Assembly (NCBI GenBank): GCA_945906305.1
Contig: CAMDQT010000022.1
Location: 1 to 58,094, forward strand
DNA from: Ferrithrix thermotolerans DSM 19514
GTDB taxonomy: Bacteria; Actinomycetota; Acidimicrobiia; Acidimicrobiales; CAIXPF01
DNA length: 58,094 bases
Direction: 5' to 3'
Under the pieces are notes generated by a model that saw nothing but the letters and a program-made list of their open reading frames with translations, was not told where the DNA came from and did no database searches. The position numbers were made by a program, and so were the translations under genes. Each line of letters opens with the position of its first letter. The first letter of the stretch is position 1. Positions 33,324 through 41,337 of the stretch are shown one piece after another.

Positions 33324-34355
33324 ATGGGCGAGGTGTCCTTCGGGTTGTTCGACTGGATCGACGAGCGCGACGCTGCCTCCCTGGCCGAGTTGTACGACAC
33401 CCGCATCGAGCTGATCCGGGCCGCGGACGAAGCTGGCTTCGTGCGCTATCAAATGGCCGAACACCAATCCACCCCCCTGGGCATGGCTCCCTCGCCCAGC
33501 GTCTTCCTGGCGGCGGTGGCCCGGGAGACCCGTCACATCCGGCTGGGTCCGCTGGTTTACCTGCTGCCGCTGTACGAGCCGTTGCGGCTCGCGGGTGAGA
33601 TCGCCATGCTGGACCACCTTTCCCACGGTCGGCTGGACCTGGGCGTGGGTCGAGGGGTGTCGCCCTACGAGTTGGGCTATCGCGGGGTCGACCACAACGG
33701 CACCAAGGCGGTGTTCGGGGAAGTGCTCGACACGCTCGTCGCCGCTCTCACCGAGAACTCGCTGACCGCCGGGGGTGGGTTGACCCCCCGCTATGACAAC
33801 GTGCCAGTCCAGTTGCACCCGTTGCAGCAGCCCTATCCGCCGCTGTGGTACGCCACCACCATGGTCGACAGTTCCGCGTGGGCCGGCGAGCACGGCATGA
33901 ACCTGGTGGGCCTCGGCCCTGCGACGGACTTCAGAGCCTGTGTGCAGGCCTATCGTGCGGCCGAACAAGCCGCCGCCGGCCGGGCGGACCGCCTCAACGG
34001 CCACGTGGCGCAGCCCTGCGTCGGCCTGCAACGCCAGGTCGTGGTGGCCGACACGGACGCGGAGGCCTACGCCATCGCTGCCGCTGGTTATCCCCGTTTC
34101 GTGGACAGTTTCAGTTGGCTCTGGCGGCTGCACGGCGACGGTCGCACGGCAGCGCGGACCGATCTGGCCACCAACCACGCCACCGGGACGATGTTGATCG
34201 GCTCACCGGGGACCATCCGCGACACCTTGAACCGCCAGATCGACGAGGCCGGGGTCAACTATTTCGCTCTGTCCTTCGCCTGGGGCAACCTGGCCCCGGA
34301 GCAATCGCAGCGCTCGTTGGAGCGTTTCGCCGAACAGATCATGCCTCGCTTTTGA
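33324..34355 (+). CDS. LLM class flavin-dependent oxidoreductase (luciferase-like)
   Basis: A 343-residue bacterial-luciferase-like monooxygenase. Family blocks include EVSFGLFDW near the start, RLGPLVYLLPLYEPLRLAGE (75-95), GRLDLGVGRG and the C-terminal GSPGTIRDTL. Such enzymes use reduced FMN or F420 and may perform Baeyer-Villiger or epoxidation-type oxygenation. The ATG at 33324 has AGGAGG 7 bases upstream, one of the strongest ribosome binding sites in the window. It leads an LLM-MFS-LLM run on the + strand. Confidence 0.92.
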   Translation: MGEVSFGLFDWIDERDAASLAELYDTRIELIRAADEAGFVRYQMAEHQSTPLGMAPSPSVFLAAVARETRHIRLGPLVYLLPLYEPLRLAGEIAMLDHLSHGRLDLGVGRGVSPYELGYRGVDHNGTKAVFGEVLDTLVAALTENSLTAGGGLTPRYDNVPVQLHPLQQPYPPLWYATTMVDSSAWAGEHGMNLVGLGPATDFRACVQAYRAAEQAAAGRADRLNGHVAQPCVGLQRQVVVADTDAEAYAIAAAGYPRFVDSFSWLWRLHGDGRTAARTDLATNHATGTMLIGSPGTIRDTLNRQIDEAGVNYFALSFAWGNLAPEQSQRSLERFAEQIMPRF

Positions 34356-34380
34356 TGGCTTCGGTGGCAGAGGTGCGGGG

Positions 34381-35622
34381 GTGACCGCGGTAGGCGGATT
34401 GCCCCCGGTGCGCACGATTCACCCGGTGATCGAGGTGATGGCGGAACGGTCCTACCGGAATTATTGGATCTCGGTGTTCCTGTCCTCGTTGATCTTCGGC
34501 GGTGCCCGATTCACCTGGGTGTGGCTGGTGATCGACTCGCCCACGCAGGCCGCGCTGGTTGGCGGTATCGCCCTCGGGCTGCCCCACCTCCTTTTCGGCA
34601 TACCCGCGGGGGTGTGGGCCGATCGGGTCGATCGTCGTCAGCTGGTGGGTTGGGCGTCGGTGGCCATGGCTGCGGTGCTGGGTCTGAGCGCATGGCTGGA
34701 ATACACCCACCGGATGCAGCTGATTTCGGCCTGTGCCACCGCGGCGGCATTGGGCACCTTCATCGCCATCGTGCAGCCGACCCAGACCGCAATGGTGCCT
34801 GAACTGGTGCCCCGACGGCTGCACGTCACCGGCGTGGCGTTGCAGAACCTGGCCTTCCAGACGTCGTTCTTCACCGGTTCGCTGGCCAGCGGCATCATCA
34901 TCGGGGCCTTCGGGATCACGGCCGCTTTCGTGGCCTTCGCCGCGATGGCCCTCGGTGCGGCGGCGGCTATCGCCGCCGCCAAGCCAGTCAACGCGGTGCC
35001 CAGGTTCGCGCCCAAGGTGCAGGTGTCGATCTTGCGCTCGACAGCGCAGGGACTGCACTACATGTTCGCCGAACAGCCCCGTCGCAGCCTGGCGTTGGCC
35101 AACATCGTCATCGGCATGATCAGCGCCGCCACCGCCATCCTGGTACCGAAGGTGGCCCACTCGGTGCTCGGCGCCGATGCGCTCGGCGCTTCGCTGCTGG
35201 TCGGCTCGATGATCCCCGGCATGGTGGTGATGACCTTTGTCATCGCGTCGCGCCCCCAGCTACGGCGGCGGGGCCTGCTGTTCGTAGTGGGGATGGCCTC
35301 GATCGTGCCGCAGTTGGCGGTTCAGGGGTTGTCCCGCGTGTACTGGCTAAGCCTTTTCAGCAGTTTGTTCTGGGGCGCCCCGATGGGGCTGTTCGTGACG
35401 TTGGTCCGCCAGCTCACCCAAGAGCACACCTCGCCGGAGATGATGGGCCGGGCCATGGGCGTGGTGCACGTGCTGAGCCGGGGCACCTTGCCGCTGGTGT
35501 CCTTTGGCCTGCTGCTACTCACGCGGGTCGTCTCACCCTCCACGGCGTTGCTGCTGTTGGCCGGCCTGGTCGGTTTGTCCGTGGTGGCGGTCGCCACGAC
35601 ATCGCAGCTGCGCCGGGCCTGA
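34381..35622 (+). CDS. MFS transporter (EntS-like, MFS_3 type)
   Basis: A 413-residue membrane protein with about 12 hydrophobic segments. The early block SYRNYWISVFLSSLIFG and the loop 2-3 motif GVWADRVDRRQLVGW match the enterobactin-exporter-like branch of MFS rather than the DHA2 pumps elsewhere in the window. It could export a siderophore-like molecule or another metabolite; no siderophore genes are present to support iron use. The GTG at 34381 is preceded by a gagg-type site; the ATG at 34438 is an alternative. It follows the LLM gene by 25 bases. Confidence 0.88.
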   Translation: MTAVGGLPPVRTIHPVIEVMAERSYRNYWISVFLSSLIFGGARFTWVWLVIDSPTQAALVGGIALGLPHLLFGIPAGVWADRVDRRQLVGWASVAMAAVLGLSAWLEYTHRMQLISACATAAALGTFIAIVQPTQTAMVPELVPRRLHVTGVALQNLAFQTSFFTGSLASGIIIGAFGITAAFVAFAAMALGAAAAIAAAKPVNAVPRFAPKVQVSILRSTAQGLHYMFAEQPRRSLALANIVIGMISAATAILVPKVAHSVLGADALGASLLVGSMIPGMVVMTFVIASRPQLRRRGLLFVVGMASIVPQLAVQGLSRVYWLSLFSSLFWGAPMGLFVTLVRQLTQEHTSPEMMGRAMGVVHVLSRGTLPLVSFGLLLLTRVVSPSTALLLLAGLVGLSVVAVATTSQLRRA

Positions 35623-35686
35623 GCGCGGACCCGGGTGATGTCGACCTCGGACTTGCGCCGCCCGTCGGAGCGGCCTCGGTGTGCGT

Positions 35687-35692
35687 TAGCGT
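35687..35692 (+). promoter_or_regulatory. -10-like hexamer TAGCGT, short leader
   Basis: gtTAGCGTc lies 36 bases before the ATG at 35729 and leaves a leader of about 30 bases with a GAGG ribosome binding site. Confidence 0.4.
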
Positions 35693-35728
35693 CCAGCGTT
35701 CCTAGCCGACGCGTCGACTCGAGGTGCC

Positions 35729-36706
35729 ATGCCCTCCGTGAAGTTTGGATTGTTCCTTCCTACCCGCGATTTTGGCGAGGCCAAGGCCGCCGCGCTACGC
35801 GCTGAGGCGCGGGGATTCCACTCGGTTTCGCTCAACGATCACTTCGTGTCCCAGGACGGCGGTGTGGATGTGGCGCAGCTGGAGTGCCTGTCCACGCTGA
35901 CGGCAATCGCCGCGGTCACCGAGCGGGTTCAGCTCGTACCGACGGTCATCGCCGCGTCGTACCGCAGCCCGGCGTTGTTGGCCAAGATGACCGCCACCAT
36001 CGACCAGATCAGCGGCGGTCGTTTCGTGCTTGGAATCGGGTCGGGGTGGAACGTGGCCGAGTACGAGGCCCACGGTTACCCGTTCCCCGGCACTGCGGAG
36101 CGACTCGATCGGCTGGCGGAGACCATCGAGTTGGTGCGCACCATGTGGACCCAGGACGATGCCACCTACGCAGGCCAGTACTACAGCATCAGTCGGGCCT
36201 CGAGCCGGCCGCGTCCGGTGCAGCAGCCGCATCCGCCAATCATGATTGGCGGCTCGAGCAAGCACCTGCTGTCTATCGCGGCCCGCCACGCCGACATCGT
36301 CAACCTGATCCCGCCCACCGCTCACGGCAAGGACTTCATCAAGGACGCGGATGCCACCGTGCGCTTCGACCGTGCCCGTCTGCGTCAGCGGATCACGTTG
36401 TTGCACCAGCTAGCCGAAGCCGCGGATCGTGATCCGGCGGGGATCGAGTTGAGCGGGTTCATGCTGGCCAACCTCTCCGGTGACGCCGATCATCCGGTCT
36501 TCACCCGGCTGGCTCAGCGGTTGGGCTTCGCCGACCTTGCCAGTGCCCAGCGATCGCCGGTGGCGCTTATCGGAACGCCGGAACAGGCCATTGAGGAACT
36601 GCATGACCGCGTCGGTGCCGACGGTGTGAAGTACTTCATCATCGTGTCCACCTCGCCCGAGACCGAGGCGATCCTGGCCGACGAGGTGCTACCAGCCTTC
36701 GCCTGA
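35729..36706 (+). CDS. LLM class oxidoreductase, probably F420-dependent
   Basis: A 325-residue luciferase-like protein. It has VKFGLFLPTRDF at the start, SLNDHF near residue 35, the central GGRFVLGIGSGWN and IMIGGSSKHLL, the pattern of F420-dependent LLM oxidoreductases in actinobacteria. It is separated from the preceding MFS gene by 106 bases and has its own promoter-like hexamer. The next gene is convergent, with a strong hairpin between them. The hydride acceptor is not predictable. Confidence 0.92.
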   Translation: MPSVKFGLFLPTRDFGEAKAAALRAEARGFHSVSLNDHFVSQDGGVDVAQLECLSTLTAIAAVTERVQLVPTVIAASYRSPALLAKMTATIDQISGGRFVLGIGSGWNVAEYEAHGYPFPGTAERLDRLAETIELVRTMWTQDDATYAGQYYSISRASSRPRPVQQPHPPIMIGGSSKHLLSIAARHADIVNLIPPTAHGKDFIKDADATVRFDRARLRQRITLLHQLAEAADRDPAGIELSGFMLANLSGDADHPVFTRLAQRLGFADLASAQRSPVALIGTPEQAIEELHDRVGADGVKYFIIVSTSPETEAILADEVLPAFA

Positions 36707-36715
36707 GCCGCGATG

Positions 36716-36749
36716 GCCGACCGGGCGGGCGATGGCCCGGCCGGTCGGC
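36716..36749. terminator. Bidirectional hairpin terminator
   Basis: 15-bp inverted repeat (36716-36730 and 36735-36749) with one mismatch and a gatg loop, between the convergent LLM gene ending at 36706 and the ketopantoate-reductase-like gene ending at 36788. Confidence 0.7.
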
Positions 36750-36787
36750 AAGAGCGGTCGCGCCAGGCGCGGCGAGGTGCGGACCGA

Positions 36788-37846
36788 TCAACCGCCCAGC
36801 AGCGCTGGGCTGGGGGTGAGCTCGCCCCGCTCGACGCCTTTCACCAACTCGGTGATGCGGACATTGGCCGGCGCATCGATGCCGATCTCTGCCCCTTTGG
36901 CGGCGATGTAGCCGTTGATGAACTCGATCTCGGTCCGTCGCCCTTTCAGCACGTCTTGGGCCATGGACGGTCGGCGGATGTCGTCGCGTGGGTTGGGCTT
37001 GGAGTCCTTGGTGAGTTGGGTCTCGACGAGTTCGAGCGCTTCGGCGTTACCTTCTGCGGCCAAGGCCACGGTTTCCGGCTCGAATTTGCCGATCTTCTCC
37101 AACTCGTAGCCCAACGCCTGGCCGATACGGACGGCCTCACCACCGAGTTGGATCGAGAAGCGGCGCACCGCGTCGTTGTGGTTGGTGGCGGCGATGGACA
37201 GCCCGGTGGCGGCGGACACGCCGTTGGCCATGCCGTTGAGCACCAACTTGGACCAGCGCTCACCCCACAAGTTGGTCGTGGCCTTGGCCGAGTCCACCAG
37301 CGAGAACAGTTCGACCAGCTCTTCGATACGGGTGCTGATACGGCCGTGGACCTCGCCGGAACGGAACACCGTGTGGCGCTCACCCATTTTGGGGATGGTC
37401 CGCATGATGCGTCCGGCCTCGGGCATGTCGACGGAGATCATCGAGGCGATGGTGCCCACGGTGCGGCCCCAGCCGACGATGTTGGCGATGCGCTCCTCGT
37501 TGAGGCAGTTCTGCAGCGACACCACGTACCCGCCGGGGGCGAGGTACTGCTTGATGAGCGTGGTGGCCCACTCGGTGTCGTAGGACTTGACCGCCACTAG
37601 GGCAATATCGATCTGGCGTTGACTAGCGAGACCCTGCACGTCCGATACGTGCAGAGCGGTGACGCCGGTGACGGTGAACCGCTCCTGTTCACTGAGGCCG
37701 TCGAGCTGTAGGCCCTTGGCCCGAATGGCCTCGATGTTGGCGGGCCAGAAGTCGATCAGGACGACGTCGTGGCCGGCGCGGGCGAGGTGGCCGCCGACGT
37801 AGCCGCCGAGGGCTCCGACGCCGACGACGGCGATGCGCTTGCTCAT
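36788..37846 (-). CDS. Ketopantoate reductase family protein (PanE/ApbA-like)
   Basis: A 352-residue NADPH-dependent reductase of the PanE family, which reduces 2-dehydropantoate or similar 2-keto acids. It has the Rossmann motif VGVGALGGYVGG (8-19), the substrate-binding VAVKSYD, and the catalytic Lys200 in ERWSKLVLNGMANG with N204. It is about 50 residues longer than E. coli PanE (303 residues), mostly in the C-terminal half. The ATG at 37846 has AGGAGAGG upstream. It lies 58 bases downstream of an alpha-methylacyl-CoA racemase-like gene, so a role in branched-acid metabolism is as likely as pantothenate synthesis. Confidence 0.9.
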   Translation of the reverse strand: MSKRIAVVGVGALGGYVGGHLARAGHDVVLIDFWPANIEAIRAKGLQLDGLSEQERFTVTGVTALHVSDVQGLASQRQIDIALVAVKSYDTEWATTLIKQYLAPGGYVVSLQNCLNEERIANIVGWGRTVGTIASMISVDMPEAGRIMRTIPKMGERHTVFRSGEVHGRISTRIEELVELFSLVDSAKATTNLWGERWSKLVLNGMANGVSAATGLSIAATNHNDAVRRFSIQLGGEAVRIGQALGYELEKIGKFEPETVALAAEGNAEALELVETQLTKDSKPNPRDDIRRPSMAQDVLKGRRTEIEFINGYIAAKGAEIGIDAPANVRITELVKGVERGELTPSPALLGG

Positions 37847-37904
37847 GGTTGGTTGCCTCTCCTGTGTGCTGGGGCGCTTCGATGGGTCGAGGTGCGATGG
37901 GCCA

Positions 37905-39119
37905 TCAGATGGCGCGGGCGTCGCGCAGGGCGACGATGTCGCCGGCCGAGTACCCGAGCGAGCTGAGGATGTCCTCGGTGTGCGCGCCGGGCATCGGGGT
38001 GGGGAAACGCACCGAGCCGGGGGTGTCCGACAGCTTCACCGCCACGCCGGGGTTGAGCGCGGTGGCTCCATCGACGTCGATCTCGAGGGCCATGTTGCGA
38101 TGGCGGACCTGAGGGTCGTTGAACACTTCGTGGGGGTGGTACACCTTGCCGACACAGACGTCGGCGGCGGTGAGCATCTCGAACCATTCGTCTCGCGACT
38201 TGGTCAGTAGCAGTTTGGCCACCTCAGCCTTGGCGGCCGTCTGTTCCGGACGCGGGCCTCGGAGGGCTTCGCCCGGCTGCAGTTCGGCGGTTTTGAGGTC
38301 GGGCCGGTCTACGGCGTTGCAGAAGTTGTGCCACAGGTGCGGCTCGGTGGACCCGATCGAGAGTTGCTCGCCGTCGCCACACACGTAGGTGGTGTAGTAC
38401 GGCCGGGTGCCATCGAAGGTGCCGACAGTGGGGTCGGGCTCGGGGGCGCCGGCGAACCACGCCATGAACGAAGGGACCGCGGACAACAGCGAGATCGTCG
38501 AGTCGAGGTAGGAGATGTCCACGAATTGGCCCCGTCCGGTGCGTTCCCGGCTGAACAGGGCGAACATGATGCCTAACGCGGCGTGCATGGAGGCCCCGGC
38601 GTAGTCGGCCACGAGGTTCATCGGGATGGTGGGCTCTTGGCCCGGCTTGCCGAGTTGCTTGAGTACTCCGGCGAGTGACAGGTAGTTGATGTCGTGAGCT
38701 GGGTAGTCGCGGTAGGGGCCGTCCTGGCCGAAGCCGGACAGCGAGCAATACACCAGTTTGGGGTTGGTCGCCGCCAAGGTGGCGAAGTCGTTGCCCAGCC
38801 GCTTCATGACGCCGGGCCGGAAACCTTCAACGAACACGTCGGTGTCCGCGGCGAGTTGGCGCAAGATCTGCTGGGCGTCGGGGTTTTTGAGGTCGAGGCT
38901 GAGGCTGCGCTTGTTGCGGTCGACCCAGTAGCCCGCCCGCCGCCGCCGCTTCTCCGCCGCCTGGGCCTCGCCCTGATCGAGAAGGTCGGGTCCGCCTGAG
39001 CTGGGCTCGACGACGCGGATGACATCAGCACCCATGTCCGCGAGCAACACGGTGGCCAGCGAACCGGGCGCCACCCGGTTGCACTCGATGACCTTGATTC
39101 CTTGCAGTGGACCCGGCAC
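37905..39119 (-). CDS. Alpha-methylacyl-CoA racemase-like family III CoA-transferase
   Basis: A 404-residue protein of the CaiB/BaiF family that fits the alpha-methylacyl-CoA racemase (Amacr/MCR) branch. His142 in AHDINYLSLAGVL and Asp172 in NLVADYAGASMHA are 30 residues apart, the same spacing as the catalytic His126/Asp156 pair of the mycobacterial racemase. It would invert the methyl-bearing centre of branched acyl-CoAs before beta-oxidation. The N-terminus GIKVIECNRVAPGSLATVLL is typical, but the insert EAQAAEKRRRR (51-61) is unusual. The GTG at 39119 has GGGGAGGAA upstream. It is followed on the same strand by the PanE-like gene. Confidence 0.9.
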   Translation of the reverse strand: MPGPLQGIKVIECNRVAPGSLATVLLADMGADVIRVVEPSSGGPDLLDQGEAQAAEKRRRRAGYWVDRNKRSLSLDLKNPDAQQILRQLAADTDVFVEGFRPGVMKRLGNDFATLAATNPKLVYCSLSGFGQDGPYRDYPAHDINYLSLAGVLKQLGKPGQEPTIPMNLVADYAGASMHAALGIMFALFSRERTGRGQFVDISYLDSTISLLSAVPSFMAWFAGAPEPDPTVGTFDGTRPYYTTYVCGDGEQLSIGSTEPHLWHNFCNAVDRPDLKTAELQPGEALRGPRPEQTAAKAEVAKLLLTKSRDEWFEMLTAADVCVGKVYHPHEVFNDPQVRHRNMALEIDVDGATALNPGVAVKLSDTPGSVRFPTPMPGAHTEDILSSLGYSAGDIVALRDARAI

Positions 39120-39230
39120 GGTTCCTCCCCTTCGGCGCGCTCGACGGCGGCGACTTGACGGCTGGCTCCAGCCTCCCACAGCAAGGCCGGGACCTGCCCG
39201 CCGGAGGGGGAGGGAACGGGGTCGAGTGGC

Positions 39231-39644
39231 TCAGCCGGCGAGGGCCTTCTTGTAGCCCTTGATGCCGCCGCTGTAGATGCCGCGGGCCATGGCCTCGCCC
39301 TCCTCGACGGGGATGCCCTCGACATCAAAGTTGCCCTCCCAAACGATGTCGCAGGTGTCGCCATTGGGGGTCAGCTGAACGGTTGCCACATAACGGCGGA
39401 AGGGCAGCGGCGCCGTGATGATGGTGTAGCTGAAGCCGTAGTTGGCGTTGTCGAGCCAGGTGAGCCGCTCGACGACCTGACCCTGGGGCAGGTCGATGAC
39501 CCGGTCCTGGCCGAGGCCGGTACCCTCGACCTTGGTTTCGGGCATGCCGCGCATGTACTTGTGGATCCCGCCGAAGTCGGAGAGCAAGGGCCAGACCTTG
39601 TCTGCGGGGTGGTCGAAGGTGTCGGTGACGGTCACGGTGGTCAT
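39231..39644 (-). CDS. SRPBCC family protein (polyketide cyclase / PYR-like)
   Basis: A 137-residue protein of the START/SRPBCC hydrophobic-pocket fold. The pattern VTVTDTFDHPADKVWPLLSD at the start, IVWEGNFDVEG later and an amphipathic C-terminal helix (GIYSGGIKGYKKAL) are typical. Such proteins bind small hydrophobic ligands or act as cyclases; none can be assigned here. The ATG at 39644 has no Shine-Dalgarno sequence; a TACCGT hexamer ends 7 bases upstream. It is divergent from the FAS1-like hydratase subunit. Confidence 0.85.
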   Translation of the reverse strand: MTTVTVTDTFDHPADKVWPLLSDFGGIHKYMRGMPETKVEGTGLGQDRVIDLPQGQVVERLTWLDNANYGFSYTIITAPLPFRRYVATVQLTPNGDTCDIVWEGNFDVEGIPVEEGEAMARGIYSGGIKGYKKALAG

Positions 39645-39651
39645 GGCCCGG

Positions 39652-39657
39652 ACGGTA
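39652..39657 (-). promoter_or_regulatory. -10-like hexamer TACCGT, leaderless spacing
   Basis: On the minus strand TACCGT ends 7 bases before the SRPBCC ATG at 39644. It forms the left half of a divergent promoter pair with the TAAGAT at 39711. Confidence 0.5.
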
Positions 39658-39710
39658 GTGGCTGGGAGGACCTCGGTGCGCTCTGCGGCGTTGCTGTGGG
39701 CGCTTGGCCC

Positions 39711-39716
39711 TAAGAT
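39711..39716 (+). promoter_or_regulatory. -10-like hexamer TAAGAT, short leader
   Basis: TAAGAT lies 36 bases before the ATG at 39747 and leaves a leader of about 24-30 bases with a GAGGGAG ribosome binding site. Confidence 0.4.
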
Positions 39717-39746
39717 CCGCGGCCGAGGACGTTGAGGGAGTGCCGA

Positions 39747-40256
39747 ATGAGCGACCAGGCCGAGCCGGAGACACTCGTCACCGAGGACATGATCTTGCGC
39801 CAAGGGCGATGGGGATCCGAACGCGACTCGCCCCCGGTGAGCGAGTCCGACATTCGTAAATGGGCCATCGCCGTGTATTGGCCGGAGACACCGCCACCCG
39901 TGTTCTGGGACGCCGTATATGCCGCCACCACCCGATGGGGCACAATCATCGCCCCGCCCGATTTCAATCCCTTTGCCTGGCCGATCGTGACGGAGAAGCC
40001 GAAAGTGGCCACCAAGGCCGCCTCGTCGGGTGAGGTCAAGGCCCGCAAACTGCGCGGGATGAACGGCGGCCAGGTCGATACCTACGGGGTCCCCATGCGG
40101 CCCGGCGACGTCATCACGGCCCGCAATCGCTTACGTGACTGGGACGAGCGCCAGACCCGACTGGGCCACACGTTGTTTACCTACAGCGAGACCGAGTGGC
40201 ATAACCAGCAGGGTGAACTGGTCAAACGGAGGGTTTCCACCGCCATCCTGTATTAA
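39747..40256 (+). CDS. FAS1-like dehydratase-domain protein (MaoC-type hydratase, non-catalytic-looking subunit)
   Basis: A 169-residue hotdog-fold protein similar to the N-terminal FAS1-like half of MaoC dehydratases. It opens with a helix-rich N-terminus (SDIRKWAIAVYWPETPPPVF), then has APPDFNPFAWPI and the hot-dog strand RPGDVITARNRLRDW. No catalytic Asp/His pair is evident, so it probably supports substrate binding and pairs with the MaoC-like protein 47 bases downstream, as in actinobacterial two-subunit (R)-enoyl-CoA hydratases such as those of steroid side-chain degradation. ATG 39747 is preferred over upstream codons because of GAGGGAG before it. Confidence 0.85.
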   Translation: MSDQAEPETLVTEDMILRQGRWGSERDSPPVSESDIRKWAIAVYWPETPPPVFWDAVYAATTRWGTIIAPPDFNPFAWPIVTEKPKVATKAASSGEVKARKLRGMNGGQVDTYGVPMRPGDVITARNRLRDWDERQTRLGHTLFTYSETEWHNQQGELVKRRVSTAILY

Positions 40257-40302
40257 ACGGCGCGGTGCAACGCTAGGGGAGAAGGACCGACAGGAGGACG
40301 GT

Positions 40303-40740
40303 ATGGCCAACAACGTGTATTTCGAGGACGTCAGCATCGGGGACAAGTTGCCCGAGTGGTCCCGCAAGACCGATTTCATGAACTGGAACCGCTACGCCGC
40401 GGTCAACGACGAGTTCGTGTACATCCACATGGACGATGAGGCCGGCCGCAAGGGGCTCAACGAGCAGGGTGCCTTCGGGATGGGCAACTTGCGATACGCG
40501 TACATCGTCAACGCGTTGCAGGCGTGGATCGGCGACGAGGCCCAAGTGCGCGAGATCGGATGCCAGTTTCGGGCCATCAACCAAAAGAACGATGTGCTCA
40601 CCGTGGTGGGAACCGTCACCGCCAAGGAGGTGTCCGATGGCGAGCACCGCATCATGCTCGACATCGATGTTCTCAACCAGAAGGGCGAGCCAACCTGCCC
40701 CGGTCACGCCGTCCTTTCCGTACCGTCGCGCCTGTCCTGA
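40303..40740 (+). CDS. MaoC-like (R)-specific enoyl-CoA hydratase subunit
   Basis: A 145-residue hotdog protein of the MaoC family, hydrating 2-enoyl-CoA to a 3-hydroxyacyl-CoA. The motif region reads YAAVNDEFVYIHMDDE; His42 matches the catalytic His of PhaJ-type hydratases, but the residue aligned with the catalytic Asp appears to be Glu37. The lid segment QGAFGMGNLRYAYIVNAL follows. The ATG at 40303 has AGGAGG. It is expected to form a heteromer with the FAS1-like subunit just upstream. The GNAT gene follows at 40 bases. Confidence 0.9.
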   Translation: MANNVYFEDVSIGDKLPEWSRKTDFMNWNRYAAVNDEFVYIHMDDEAGRKGLNEQGAFGMGNLRYAYIVNALQAWIGDEAQVREIGCQFRAINQKNDVLTVVGTVTAKEVSDGEHRIMLDIDVLNQKGEPTCPGHAVLSVPSRLS

Positions 40741-40779
40741 GCCGGCCGGGCCGACCAGCGAGCTGGTGGAGGTACCCCG

Positions 40780-41310
40780 ATGAGCGTCGAGGTACGTGAG
40801 GCCCGACCGGAGGAATACCACGCCATCGCAGAGTTGACCGTCGCCGCCTATGCCGCGCTGCCGGGAATGGGCCCGTTGGGGGCCTACGGTGAGGAACTGG
40901 CCGACATTGCCGGCCGGGGACCGACCGCCGTGGTGTTGGTGGCGGTGCAGGACGGCGAACTGCTCGGCAACGTCACCTATTACCCGCGGTACAGCCACGC
41001 CATGGCGCAATTGGCCGAAACGCTGGGGGAGTTGGCCGGGTTCCGCATGCTGGCCACCGCCCCGGCGGCACAGGGACGGGGGGTGGGCGCCGCGCTGACC
41101 ATGGCGTGTGTGCAGCGCGCCCGAGCCGAGGGCGCACCGGGCATCGCCCTGCACACGACCAACCTCATGCAGGCCGCACAGCGGCTGTACCATCGCCTCG
41201 GTTTTTCGCGCTGGACCGTGCTCGATCGGTCCTTCGGTCGTAGTCGACCGGTGCAGGTGCTCGGCTTTGCCCTGCTGTTCGACAAAACGCTGTTCGACAA
41301 CGCCGCCTGA
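40780..41310 (+). CDS. GNAT family N-acetyltransferase
   Basis: A 176-residue acetyltransferase of the GNAT fold. The acetyl-CoA-binding motif A region is MLATAPAAQGRGVGAALTMACVQ-like (about 88-110), with Q/RxxGxG visible as QGRGVG, and LYHRLGFSRW near the end is the typical motif B. It transfers an acetyl group to an unknown amine. The ATG at 40780 is preceded by GGAGG at a slightly long distance. It is the third gene of the hydratase operon and is convergent with the SDR gene. Confidence 0.9.
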   Translation: MSVEVREARPEEYHAIAELTVAAYAALPGMGPLGAYGEELADIAGRGPTAVVLVAVQDGELLGNVTYYPRYSHAMAQLAETLGELAGFRMLATAPAAQGRGVGAALTMACVQRARAEGAPGIALHTTNLMQAAQRLYHRLGFSRWTVLDRSFGRSRPVQVLGFALLFDKTLFDNAA

Positions 41311-41337
41311 AGTGGGTGAGGAGCTACTCGCGGCGGC

